NCBI GenBank assembly: GCA_023512835.1
Contig: CM042085.1
Location: 43,214,721 to 43,278,720 of the forward strand
Origin: Taxillus chinensis
Lineage: Eukaryota; Streptophyta; Magnoliopsida; Santalales; Loranthaceae
Length of the DNA: 64,000 nucleotides
Direction: 5' to 3'
The notes under the pieces were generated by a model. The model searched no databases, was not told where the DNA came from, and saw nothing but the letters and a program-made list of their open reading frames with translations. The first letter of the stretch is position 1. Every line of letters begins with the position of its first letter. A program made the position numbers and the translations under genes. Positions 33,700 through 44,871 of this stretch are shown here, piece after piece.

Positions 33700-35110
33700 T
33701 CTGCAGCCCTTAAGATGCAGTCATCCATCCCTGCGAAAAAAGGTGGGTTTTCATTGAAGAGAGCCATCAAAAAAAGAGAGAGCCATCATCGTGAAAAAAA
33801 CACACAGAGAGAGCCATCATCGTGGGAAAAGAAACCTGCAAACCAGAGAGAGCAAAAAAAAAAACAGAGAGATACAGACAGAGGGCGACAATTCGTTAAA
33901 AAAAGAAAAAAGAGGAAGAGGGAACCCTCCATCATTCCAGTGCAGAAAAAGAAAGAAAGAAAAAAAGAGAGAGAGATCATTGAGAAAAAAGAAGAAAGAG
34001 ATCATTGAAGAAGAAAGAAAGGAGAGAAACGCCCCAGCTTCATCTTCTCAGATTAAACGCCCAGGTTTCTGCAATCAACATCACCCCTTCATCCTTTTTC
34101 CCTCCTCTCACGCCAGCTCTTTTTTTAGCAAGGAAAAACACAAAAAAACAGCCCCAACTTCAGCACTTTTTTCTGCATGTTCAGCAAGCAAAAAACATAA
34201 CAGACACCAATCCCTTTCCAATCCCCTATTTCTCACGCCTACCCTCCTTATTTCCAGTCATCAAAAAACTCAAACCCCAGAAAATACATCACTCCACTTT
34301 TCAAATACCAAGAAATCCCCCTCGCAAACCTCCCTGTCAGATTTTGTTGGTTCTAAGCAAGTGATTATCAGCGCCGATAGGATTTCAAACAGAAGATTGG
34401 TGTTGCAAGCTTCAAAGTCGGTTCAGCCCTTATCTTTTTAATACTTTTTCAGTTTATTTGTATCTATATTTGGTGTAATTGTTTTTTTTTAGCATTTTTC
34501 TAATTTTCGTTTTTTAGCTTATCTATATTTGATATAATTGCTTTTCAACCTTTTTCATTGTATTTTCCTGTATTTCTTCCTATGTGTATGTTGTAATATG
34601 TAAAGTATAGTAAAAAGAAAGGGAAAAAAAAAAAAAGGAGAGAGCAGAGGGAGAACATGAAAAAAAAAAGAGAAAAAAGAGTGATTTTCTTTTTCTTTTG
34701 TGAATGCCATAATCACACACTCTACGTTTTTATTTTCATGCATATGTTCCTAAATTGGCTTTAAGATTTTGGGTTCACAAAACAAAAAAAAAGGGAAAGA
34801 AAGAAAGGTTTCCAAAAACAAAAAAACAACAAAAAACGTCTTCATGTTTTAAAAAAAAAGAAAAAAAAAAGAGTGGAAGAAAATCAAAGTTGGTACTTCA
34901 ATTTCTAAAACAAAAAAAAACAACAAACGACAAAACAAACAAAAAAAAACAAACAAAAACAAACAAAAAAAAAGGCCAAAATGTTTTTTTTTTTACAAAA
35001 CATAGAAAACAAAAAATGTATGTTTTTTAACCCAAAAAAAAAAACAAAAACAAAAACAAAAACAAAAAAACAAAACAAAAAAAAAAAAAAAAAAAAAAAA
35101 AAGGGGGGAA
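33700..35110 (+). repeat. Purine- and A-rich tracts of the Tat LTR
   Basis: GA-rich stretch (about 33770-34015) then long A-rich stretches with CAAAAA periodicity (about 34770-35105). No gene is supported; the Lys-rich open frames follow from base composition. Confidence 0.6.
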
Positions 35111-35573
35111 ATAAAAACCATTTTTTAGGACTTCAATTTCAGAAAGTAAAACCAAAAAAGCCAAAATCAATCCCTAAGATCTCATTCCCCACTTCACACA
35201 AAAACCCAAATTTTTAGGATTCCCTTTAGAAATTTAGGGTAAAGCAATTTTAACCATAAACTTTGACAAATAACTTAGCCAAATATAAATCATAGACTTC
35301 TTAGGAAATTTAGTCTAGTCACAAGAAGATAAATACAAACCTCCTCCTCCTAAATTAGATACCGAAAGGGCGCTGTAGGGGTGCTAATCCTTCCCTACAC
35401 GTAACCAACTCCCGAACCCATCTCTGATAATGCAGACCATACACTTAAAACTACTCAAAGTAGAGTGTATCCAACTGTACCCCAAAAATAGTTGGTGGCG
35501 ACTCTAAAATTTCTCACCATTGGTTTAGTTTGAGCTCACCCCAAAAGGGCCCGGACGAAAACCAGTGATGACA

Positions 35574-36131
35574 CCGCCAACTCAAGATCATGGGTAGGGT
35601 AATTCTGCTCATGAGGCTTCAGCTGCCTTGACCCATAAGCTACCACACTGTGCTCTTGCATAAGCACACACCCCAAACCAACCCTGGACGCATCGCAAAA
35701 TACCTCATACAGAATATCCTCCCTAGGCAACCTCAACACAGGTGCAGTGGTCAAATGAGTTTTGAGAGTCTCAAACGCCTGCTGGCACTTGTCCGTCCAC
35801 TCAAACTTCACTCCTTTCCTAGTCAATGCCGTCATAGGGGCCGCCAAACGGGAGAACCCCTCGACAAAACGATGATAGTACCCCGCCAAGCCAAGAAAGC
35901 TACGGATCTCAAAAACGTTGGTTGGCCTCGCCCATGATGCCACGACCTCAATCTTGGCTGGGTCCACCCTAACTCCCTCAGCTGACACCACATGGCCAAG
36001 AAAGTGAACCTCCTGCAGCCAAAACTCACACTTGCTAAACTTAGCAAACAGCTGCTGGTCCCTCAAGGTTTGCAACACCGTTGCCAAATGCTCCACATGC
36101 TCCCTCTCGGTCTTGGAATACACCAAGATAT
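35574..36131 (-). pseudogene. Chromovirus A RT C-terminal part and RNase H start, 5'-truncated
   Basis: Open from about 36150 to the Tat LTR. It begins at the RT catalytic box, reading [11 protein letters not shown], then [51 protein letters not shown], the RNase H start [15 protein letters not shown] and YPTHDLELA, where the solo LTR splits it from 32518. Upstream of the catalytic box the sequence changes to LTR B at about 36132; the join at the GATG of FDD is a recombination breakpoint. Everything 5' of this (rest of RT, protease, gag, PBS, 5' LTR) is missing. Confidence 0.9.
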
Positions 36132-36905
36132 CATCAAAACACAATACACACATATGCACACATATAAACAAGTAATTTGAATATATTCACATCAAGGTAA
36201 CACCTCACAACGCAATTGCTTCCCGAACTATTTTTACCAAAATAGAGTTCGGAATCCCAATATTTACAATTTCCACAACCCTTGAAACAGGTTCCCTAGG
36301 ACAGAACCACCTACCTCAAACGAGAAAAATGGATTAAAAGGCTTGTGCTTTGCTCTTTTGATCCAAGGACTCCCTGCACCACGCCCTCCGTCCTTCCCTC
36401 TCTCTTTCTCTCTCTCCCTCTCTCAAGCGTGCGGCGATGGTTAGCGTTTTTTCTTTTTTCCGAAAGTATAGAATATATATAACAAAGAAGACACGTTGAA
36501 CAAGGTCAAAACGGCCCAAAACTTGCGTCAACCTCATATCGACCGCCACTACCCCGGATCACTGATCCTGCGGATCATTCCAGACTACTAAGGCTTGATC
36601 CGTGCTTAGGAGATCACTCAGATCCTTACTCCGTGCTAATGAACCGCTCGGATCCTTACTCCATATCATTGCTATCCCGGACTTGACCTGATGCTTAAGA
36701 TTTGACCACGTTGCTCCGGATTTTAACACGATGCTCCGAACTTTTAACCACGATGCTCCGAATTTGACCACGATGCTACGAATTTAATCAGGATCCCCTT
36801 TGCTCCGTGCAAAATACAAAAAATACACTTGAAAACCAAAATTTTTGCACCAAAAAAGGCACCTCCCAACCTCTAACTATAAGGACTTGGACATGGGTCC
36901 TCACA
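36132..36905 (-). mobile_element. LTR B, right arm (partial)
   Basis: Reverse complement of 15902-16693. The terminus TGTGAGGACCC (minus strand) is at 36905 next to the PPT. It includes the TATA-like stretch near 36467-36483 and the 22-bp tandem units at 36675-36790. It is truncated at 36132 by the joint with chromovirus A. Confidence 0.8.
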
Positions 36906-37384
36906 TCCTCCCCTCCTTAAAAACTTTTCGCCCTCAAAAAGGCTATCCCATGCCTCCCACAATTAAACCACAAGGACTAACACAAAACACATAACATTCC
37001 CCTTCACACGATTACCACATAGTAACTCATGAAATAATACAAGTATGCACAACACATACACCAAGCCAAACACCACACCTCATACTCCTCTACACCAACA
37101 TGCCACAATACCAATACATAAGAACTCCTCCATATACATTTACCACATAGAAGGCACCATCTCAAACACACGCAACCACACTCGCATAAAATAAACATTT
37201 AGAAGACATTATTTATTTCACATACTCAGCACAATTATACAACATAAAACACATATAAGGAATGCATAAAGAATGCACAATGCATGTTTATATAACAAAC
37301 ACAAACGGACAACACACATGATACCAGTGCAACCAATGTACATAAAGGATAGAATATACTAGCCTCTTTCCCTCCTTTAAGACA
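36906..37384 (-). other. PPT and 3' untranslated region of chromovirus B, right arm
   Basis: PPT AAGGAGGGGAGGA on the minus strand at 36906-36918, then non-coding sequence to the pol stop at 37385. It matches 15431-15901. Confidence 0.75.
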
Positions 37385-40310
37385 GTTTGCCCTCGAACAA
37401 CCCAGGAAACTGATCGTGCATCATGGACTCTTGCTCCCAAGTCTCCTCCTCAATGCCCTGATGTGTGCACAAGACACAAGCTAAAGGAATGGTTTTCCCA
37501 CGCAAAATCTTGTCCCACCTATCCAGGACCCGAATATGAGTCTCCACGATAGTAATATCATCTACAATATCTAAATCTCCCTAAGCTATCACGTGCGCTA
37601 GATCAGGATAGCATTTCCTCAACTGGGACACATGAAACACGTTATGCACTTGACTCAAATGCGGAAGGAGCACCAATCGATATGCCACAGGACCAACTTG
37701 CTCTAGGATCTCAAAAGGTCCAATGTACCGTGGAGATAGCTTAGAACCTTTTCCAAACTGGCGATGGCCTATCCTTGGGGAAACTCAAAGAAACACATAA
37801 TCTCCCACAACAAACTCCAATGGTCTTTTCCTCCTATTCGCATAAGATTTCTGTCTACTCTGAGCTGATAATAACTGTTGCCGAATCACTCGAACTTTCT
37901 CTGTGGCATCCTGTACTAACTGTGGCCCCAATAAAGTTGTCTCATCGGCCTCAGCCCAACATAGGGGTGACCTGCAGGGTCTACCATACAACACCTCATA
38001 TAGAGCCATCCCATTAAAGGCTTGATAACTGTTATTGTAGGCAAACTCCATGGACCATGAACCATGAACCTCCAAAATCCATCACACAAGCTCTAAGCAT
38101 GTCCTCCAAAGTTTGGTTGCTCCTCTTTGATTGCCCATCAGTCTTAGGATGAAAGGATGTACTCAAGCTCAACTCAGTGCCCAAAGCCTTCTTCAAACCC
38201 TTCCATATTCGTGAAGTAAAATGGTCATCACGGTCTAACACAATAGACATAGGCACACCATGCAACCTCACGATCTCATCAACATAAAGCTCTAAGGCTA
38301 CTCACGCTTCCTTTCTCCTTAATTGCCAAGAAATGTGTCAATTTGGTCAAACAGTCCACAATGACCCAAATCATATTCCTCCCTTTCAAAGTGGGTGGAA
38401 GTCTAGTCATAAAATCCATCGTGATATGGTCCCACTTCCACTGTGCCACAGGCAATGGGTGCAACATCCCTGTTGGTCATTGGTGCTCAGCCTTCACTTG
38501 CTGACAATTAAGGCATCAGGAGACAAACTCTGCCATACCCCTTTTCATTCCTGGCCACCAAAAATGACGTCAAAGGGAATGGTACATCTCGGTGCCACCT
38601 AGATACACCACTAACCTTGAAGCATGAAATGCCCTCATCACTTCCTCCCAAAGGGAAGAAATCACAAACAATACCACGAAATCTCAACTCACATTTCTCT
38701 CCCAATCTCCACTCCTCCACGAGCTTTTTGGCCCTAGCGTAGAGCCTACCACACTCCTCATCCCCCTGCTATCCCTCCTAGATGGGTATACAACTCAGAC
38801 ACAACCACAATAGGACTCAAAACAGCCCAATCATCATAAACGAATAACTGCAATGAAGTCACCTACTCCATCATCCTACACTCTCGCAAGGCAACCTCAA
38901 TTTTGACCCTTCCTACTCAAGGTATCATCCCCAAGGTTCCCCTTCCCAGGAGTATAAGTCTAGGTGAAATCAAACTACTGAAGGTACTCCATCCATCTTC
39001 TCTGCCACAGATTCAGATCCCTTTGAGTAAACACAACTAGATACTCTTGTGATCTGAATACACAACAAACCTCTCTCCTAACAGGTAGTGCTGCCAACTC
39101 TTTAAGGCAAAGATAATAGCCGCCAACTCCAAGTGATGGGTTGGGTAGTTCTGTTTATGAGACTTCAACTGCCTCGAAGCATAGGTTATAACCCACCTCT
39201 CCTACATCAAGACACATCCCAAACCTACTCTAGAGGCATCACAATACACCTCATATAAAACTCCCTCCTACAGCAAACTTAAAACTGGAGCTGTGGTCAA
39301 ACAAGTCTTTAATTTCACGAAGGCTTGTTACACGCTTCAGTCCATACATAAATTTCACTCCCTTCCTCGTCAAAGGTGTCATAGGGGCTGTTATATGATA
39401 AAATCCCTCCACAAAACAATGATAATAGCCCGTCACCAATCCCAAAAAGCACCAGATCTAAAAAACATTGATTGGCCTCCCCCAGGCTGATACTGCCTCC
39501 ACCTTGCCTGGATCCACCCTAATCCCCCGGCTGACACCACATGGCCAAGAAAGTGAACTTCTTGCATCTAGAAGCTACACTTTGAGAACTGGGCAAACAA
39601 ATGATGCTCCCTCAAAACCATCACAGCCAAGTGCTCACCATGCTCCTCTCAGGAATGTGAATAAACAAGAATGTCATCCACTAACACCACCGTAAACGAA
39701 TCACGGTAAGGGGCAAATACCTGATTTATCAAATGCATAAACATCGTTGGTGCATTAGTGAGCTCAAATAGCATCACCAACCACCCATAGTGCCCATACC
39801 TACACCTGAAGGCTGTCTTTAGTACATCCTCTTTTCTCACTGTCAACTGATGATAACCAGACCTCAAATCCACTTTGGAGAACCATCATGCCCCACTCAG
39901 CTAATCAAACAAGTCATCTATACGGGATAGAGGGTACTTGTTCTTCACGGCCACCTTATTTAGCTTCTAATAATCGATGCACAATCGCAAGGATTCATCT
40001 GCCTTCATTGTAAACAATACTAGAACACCCCACGGCGACGTACTTGCCTGATGAAACCCCTTTCTCCAAGCTCAGCTAACTGTTTATCAAGCTCCCTTAA
40101 CTCCATCGGTCCCATACGATAAGCCACTTGTAAGATAGGTCCCACGCCTGATAGTAAATCAATGGTAAAGTCCACACTCTGCTCTGGAGGTAACTCCACC
40201 AAATCCTCAGGAAAGACATCCTGGAACTGATCTACCATTGCTAGCCATATTCTCTTGCCCATAGAATAGTTGAATATGGAAGTTCTCCTAGACAGGCTTC
40301 CACAATCAAA
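37385..40310 (-). pseudogene. Chromovirus B pol (RT-RNase H-integrase-chromodomain), right-arm copy
   Basis: Inverted copy of 12500-15430 in the same broken state. In order on the minus strand: VDQFQDVFPEDL region (40240-40030), RT core [11 protein letters not shown] and [10 protein letters not shown] (39873-39650), RNase H fragments (39440-38980), decayed HHCC zinc and integrase core (38720-38032) with [12 protein letters not shown] and [14 protein letters not shown], the GPF region (38075-37700) and the chromodomain end (37583-37385). Several stops coincide with those of the left copy (for example after VYSHS); others, such as a C-for-R change at VSPRRG that gives a stop near 37785, are private. 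It was already dead before the inverted duplication. Confidence 0.87.
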
Positions 40311-41579
40311 ATGGACAAGTGTCAGTTGTTCACGACCTTGCACAAGAATGGACTCATAGTAACCAAAGATGTGACTAAGGCCAATAGGGGCAACAACTGG
40401 AAGAGGCGCTGCGTCTATCATAAGACAGCTTATGGATACGATTTACAAGAGTGTATAGAATTCCAAGAAACATTTCAAAAGCTGTTAGACTCCAAAAGGC
40501 TAGAGATCTCAGAATTGGAAGAACGTCATGAGATTTGCATGGCCTCCACGGACAGGACACAAATGGCACCCAGGCCTGGGGCACCGAAACCCTTAATTAT
40601 CCAGTACAGGGAGAAGCCGATAGTTGACTCATTGATACAAAAGGTCAAAACCCTTACTATTCAGGAGCCATCGCCTTTCTTATACAAAGATGATAAACCA
40701 GTGCCGTGGAATTATCACTACAAGTCCGTCATCGCAGGGGTCCCTATAGAGGAGAAGAAGATGAGAAGTGGTCGTTCACACACACCGCAAGAAATCAACA
40801 AAGTTGATAATGGTAAAGCTATGGAGCAAGATATCATTTCGAGATCGATGCCAAGAGACAGGAATACCTCTATCTCGGAAGAAGAGGTAACTGAATTTTT
40901 GAAACTAATCAAGCAATGTGAGTACAACATCATTGATCAGTTGAGTCGGCAACCGGCACGCATCTCACTATTATCTCTGCTCATGGATTCTAGTCCACAT
41001 CGGGAAACCCTGATGAAGGTCTTGAGCAAAGTTTATGTCCCTCTGTTTATCTCCGTGGAAAATTTAGATGGGATTGCAAATAATATCGTGGCAAGCAACT
41101 TCCTCAGCTTCAGTGAAGAAGAGCTTCCTCAAGAAGGTGTCAGACATGTCAAAGCTTTGCATATTTTTGTTAAGTGCAAGGATCACATCATCTTGCGTGT
41201 ACTAATTGATAATGGGTCCTCTCTGAACATTATGACATCTCCCATTCTAAAGCACCTACCGGTGGACCTGTCTCACATCCGCCCCACCAACATGATTGTC
41301 AGAGCTTTCGATGGAGAAAAGCGAGAGGTAGTAGCAACCCTAGATGTACCACTACAAATCGGTCCAAGTACTTTCACTGTGGAGTTCCAAGTCATGGATA
41401 TTGCTCCTTACTATAGCTGCCTACTGGGAAGGCCATGGATTCATGCAGTAGGGGCAATCCCCTCAACCCTCCATCAGAAGGTTAAATTTATTGTAGACGG
41501 GAAACTCATATGTGTGTTCGGGGAAGCAGAAATCCTCATCACCAAACCTCTCTATGTCCCTTACATTGAAAGTAGCTAA
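40311..41579 (+). CDS. Tat/Ogre gag C-terminus plus aspartic protease, open 422 codons
   Basis: One open frame in this arm; the left copy is split by a TGA. Residues about 20-60 contain the Tat zinc-like WKRRCVYHKTAYGYDLQEC segment, then a charged linker. The protease core lies at about 285-385: VLIDNGSSLNIM, an AFDGEKREVV loop and LLGRPWIH. The N-terminal capsid part is missing, since 40310 is the head-to-head joint with chromovirus B. The TAA at the end is shared with the left arm and interrupts a frame that continues with Tat sequence, so it is an old mutation or, less likely, a natural stop. No promoter or start context supports expression. Confidence 0.82.
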   Translation: MDKCQLFTTLHKNGLIVTKDVTKANRGNNWKRRCVYHKTAYGYDLQECIEFQETFQKLLDSKRLEISELEERHEICMASTDRTQMAPRPGAPKPLIIQYREKPIVDSLIQKVKTLTIQEPSPFLYKDDKPVPWNYHYKSVIAGVPIEEKKMRSGRSHTPQEINKVDNGKAMEQDIISRSMPRDRNTSISEEEVTEFLKLIKQCEYNIIDQLSRQPARISLLSLLMDSSPHRETLMKVLSKVYVPLFISVENLDGIANNIVASNFLSFSEEELPQEGVRHVKALHIFVKCKDHIILRVLIDNGSSLNIMTSPILKHLPVDLSHIRPTNMIVRAFDGEKREVVATLDVPLQIGPSTFTVEFQVMDIAPYYSCLLGRPWIHAVGAIPSTLHQKVKFIVDGKLICVFGEAEILITKPLYVPYIESS

Positions 41580-42053
41580 GATATCCCTGAATGTTCCTTC
41601 TGCTCATTCAAAGTTGTCAATGCAACCTACCTCCCGAATCCTACAACTAATCAGGATGTTGGGACACAGCTACCAAAAGCATCAAGGATGGTAGTGTCAA
41701 TCATGCTGAAGCTAGGCCACAAAGCAGGAAAAGGCTTAGGCTTGCAGGGACAAGGGATCAAAGAACTTGTTACCATTCGAAGCACAATCAGAAGATTTTG
41801 GCTAGGCTATAAGCCTACTAAAGCTGATAAGCAGTTAGAGACTACAAGAAGAAGGGATAGCCGACTGGCTAAACTGGAGAAAAGAACCATTCAAGAGCAG
41901 AAAATGACTTTTCCACCACTGAGAGCTACATTCTGGAGTACAGGGTTCATAAATCAAAGGGAAAAAATAGTGGCCGCTACAAGGGATGACAATGAAGAGT
42001 CGGAACTGGTTCGGGTATGCCAAGGAGATCCAGGACAGCAATTGGATAACTAG
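41580..42053 (+). pseudogene. Tat/Ogre G-patch segment, right arm
   Basis: After the TAA the same frame reads on as Tat polyprotein (a SFKVVNATYLPNP segment), then the G-patch at about 41700-41770 (KLGHKAGKGLGLQGQGIKE) and the basic linker to a stop at 42053. It matches 10757-11230. Confidence 0.75.
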
Positions 42054-42276
42054 AAAAGCTTGGACCTCCCTATCATGTAAACGGTTCAAGGAACCTGCTA
42101 GGGCATTTTCAATGTTTTCTCTTTGCTGTTTTTCAATTCGTTGTAATCTTTATTTTGAAAATTTGGAATAAAATGAAACTTTTTTAAAGCATCCCCTTGC
42201 ATTTCATGGCACGTGCATTATCATATATGGTCGAGTAAGTCAGACTTTTTCAAACAGGTATGACAAATTTAGAGAA
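42054..42276 (+). other. Spacer between G-patch and chimeric RT
   Basis: Non-coding-looking stretch with a T-rich tract, matching 10534-10756. It could be the place of a former intron, but no clear splice sites are seen. Confidence 0.35.
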
Positions 42277-44218
42277 ATGGTAAGGAAAGAAGAAATGAGT
42301 TGCTTAAGACTTGACCATAATCCAAATTGGGAACAGTTAGTGTCTGAGATAGAGGAAGCAGGCACAGTAGAAGATCTTGAGCCACCAGAAGATATCGATC
42401 TCCTGCTAGAAAAACAAGACAAGCCCACTATCCCTAGTGAACACCCAGTCACAGTCGTAAACTTCGGAACAGCCACTGAGCCAAAAGAATTGAGATTGGG
42501 GTCTTTAATCCCCAATAATGTCAAATATCAGCTACTTGATCTTCTCAAGTCCTACATTAATGTGTTCTCTTGGTCCTGCAAAGATATACCGGGATTGGAT
42601 ATATATAGTGCAACACCAATTGCCCTTGAGACCTGAGTGTAAGCCTGTCCAGCAAAAGCTAAGAAGGATGAGACCGGAGATAATACTAAAGATCAAGGAA
42701 GAAGTCAAAAAGCAATGGGATGCAGGGTTCCTTAGTATGGCCCACTATCCGGAATGGGTGGCCAACATCGTACCAGTTCCAAAGAAAGGGGGGAAGGTCC
42801 GTATGTGCGTAGACTATTGCAACCTCAATAGGGCTAGTCCAAAAGATAACTTTCTACTACCTCATATTGACACTCACGATGGCTACAAAGCTCGATTGGT
42901 AGCCAAAGGATATCGTCAAGAAGAAGGCATTGATTATGACGAAACCTTTGCTCCAGTAGCTAGACTTGAAGCGATCCGAATGTTCCTGGTATATACATCA
43001 TATAAAAACTTCACAGTTTATCAGATGGACATCAAGAGCACTTTTCTTAATGGAGATCTTCAAGAGGAGGTTTATGTTGAACAACCTCTGGGATTCGTTG
43101 AACACAAGGCTGAACACATGGTGTATAAACTACGGAAATCCTTGTATAGATTGAAGCAAGCTCCAAGAGCCTGGTACAACACACTGTCAGAATTCTTACT
43201 CGAATACAACTTCAGAAAAGGGAAGATAGACACCACATTATTCTTACGGAAAGAGAAGGGTCATTCTATGATCATACAAATTTATATGGATGACATCATT
43301 TTCGGATCATCTAATTTGAAGCTTTGTGAAGAGTTCGCAAAGTTGATAACTGGCAAGTTTGAAATGAGCATGATGGGAGAAATATCGTACATCCTTGGAA
43401 TAGAAGTTAAACAAATGAAGGATGGAATCTTCATCAACCAAGTACACACGTGACTTAATCAAGAAGTTGGGAATGCAAAACTCAACTCCCGTGAAGACTC
43501 CCGTGCCAGTCAGTGCCAAATTATATCCTGATCTTAACGGAGAATTAGTAAATGTAACTGAATATAGAGGTATGATAGGATCATTGTTGTATCTTACAGC
43601 AAGTCGCTCAAATATCATGTTCGCAACCTGCATATGTGCAAGATATCAAGCGAATCCTAAAGAGTCGCACATGCTTCATGTCAAACAGATATTATGGTAT
43701 CTTAAGGGGACTGTGAATTTGGGACTTGGTATCCAAAGGAGTCCAACTTCTCTTTATCCGGATACTCAGATGCTGATTTTACCGGGTGTCGCATCGACAG
43801 GAAGAGCACTAGTGGTACTTGTCAGTTCCTTGGAAACAGATTGATTTCATGGTTTAATAAGAAGTATATTTTTATATCGACCTCTACTGTTGAGGCAGAA
43901 TATATATAGCTAATGGGAGTTGCTGCGCACAGCTTCTCTGGATGGAAAGTCAACTTACTGACTATGGTTTTAACATAACGTCTGTTCCACTATATTACGA
44001 CAAGGACAGTGCAATTGCTATCAGCAACAATCCTGTCATGCACCCAAAGACAAAACACATTGAAGTCAGGTATCACTTCATCTGAGATCATGTTCTCAAA
44101 AAGCATATATCTCTCAAACATGTTGCTACGGATGATCAACTTGCATACATACTCATCAAGCCCCTACCTGATGCAAGATTCTCTGAACTACTCCTCAAAT
44201 TAGGTATCCTTGACCTTT
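42277..44218 (+). pseudogene. Chimeric Tat-copia reverse transcriptase and RNase H
   Basis: A linker opens at 42277; a frameshift near 42600 moves to the frame that carries the long open piece 42518-43453 (311 residues). Residues about 38-120 are Tat RT fingers ([35 protein letters not shown]). At residue about 125 the reading passes without a stop into copia [21 protein letters not shown], the catalytic Asp in [12 protein letters not shown] and the YMDD box (YVDD in the left copy). A 5-bp deletion at about 43441 ends the frame; the rest of copia RT and RNase H (SDAD-type region, EAEY, HPKTKHIEVRYHF) continues in pieces to about 44218. The joint lies between two Ty families that differ in gene order, and no integrase is present. 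Confidence 0.88.
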
Positions 44219-44871
44219 CTGCATAGTTTCTAATTTATTCATCCAATAATATCTTTTTTAGAACATGCATCGTGCTTCAAGATAAGCGTTAGACACTTAC
44301 TGTACTTCATGTTGATCATCTTTACTCGTGTCATGCATTATGTTTCTGATAATATTCCCGTACTTTCATTATGGGAGGATGCTTGCGTTTCCCGACTGAA
44401 GTCACTTAAGCTACCATAATTAAAGATATATGAATAAAACCTTCTTAGGATTTCATGATTCCTATTTCCATCTCTTACCATATGTCCAATGAATTCTCAC
44501 ATTGATTGAATTATTAACATACGTGGTTGAAGAAATGAAATGGGTTAGCACAGAATGCCTGGTGGATGAAATCACAGTTGCAATCTGATCAGCTTCTGAA
44601 GTGGAGTTTCCTTAAGGATAGACAACAATTTCTCATGATCTAAACATTAAGCAGGAAATGTCCATCGAGAGGATCAGACGGTCTAAGGGGGAGAAAATGT
44701 TTTATCTATTACCCAAGTAATACCCCCCTTATATGTCTCGTGATCTCTTTCCTGGCTGTCTATCTGAGGGAGAGTCTTTCTCGAGAGGATCGCACGATCT
44801 AAGGGGGAGCAAAAGTTTCATCTATTACTTCCGTAATATCCCTCGGATATGTCTCGGTTGCTTTACCCTAT
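44219..44871 (+). other. Sirevirus 3' region with tandem PPTs, right arm
   Basis: Inverted copy of 7934-8597. CTAAGGGGGAG occurs at 44683-44693 and 44799-44809, 116 bp apart as in the left arm. The sequence is cut at 44871 by the Athila LTR; the envelope-like ORF expected next is not in this window. Confidence 0.65.

Larger units (their letters stand above)
32519..35573 (+). mobile_element. Solo Tat LTR inside chromovirus A pol
   Basis: A 3055-bp LTR from TGTAGAGCCCTATTTTGTCC to GGTGATGACA, in plus orientation, between the two halves of the RNase H gene. Flanks are cagcc (32514-32518) and ccgcc (35574-35578), a 5-bp target duplication with one changed base. No PBS or internal sequence is present. 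It is the most complete Tat LTR here and was used to set the boundaries of the others. It includes the TTCGA minisatellite, long A-rich tracts and the conserved CTTCCCTACACGTAACCAAC...CCGAACCC block (about 35391-35418). Confidence 0.92.
27911..44871 (-). repeat. Right arm of the large inverted duplication
   Basis: Counterpart of 7934-20043, with element A (28641-36131) present only here. Its outer end at 44871 is set by an Athila LTR that inserts in the Sirevirus part, so the arm may continue beyond the Athila element. See the left arm for the matching blocks. Confidence 0.85.

Noticed and set aside
33715..34441. Lys/Glu-rich ORF of 216 codons
   Set aside because: Falls in the purine-rich tract of the Tat LTR, and is absent in the other copies of that LTR.
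42277..43453. Chimeric RT as a host-domesticated gene
   Set aside because: Frameshift upstream, a deletion downstream, no promoter and a broken inverted copy; there is no sign of selection.
7934..44871. Inverted repeat as terminal repeats of a giant DNA transposon
   Set aside because: No transposase, no terminal TSD and the arms are composites of dead retroelements; the outer end is simply cut by an Athila insertion.
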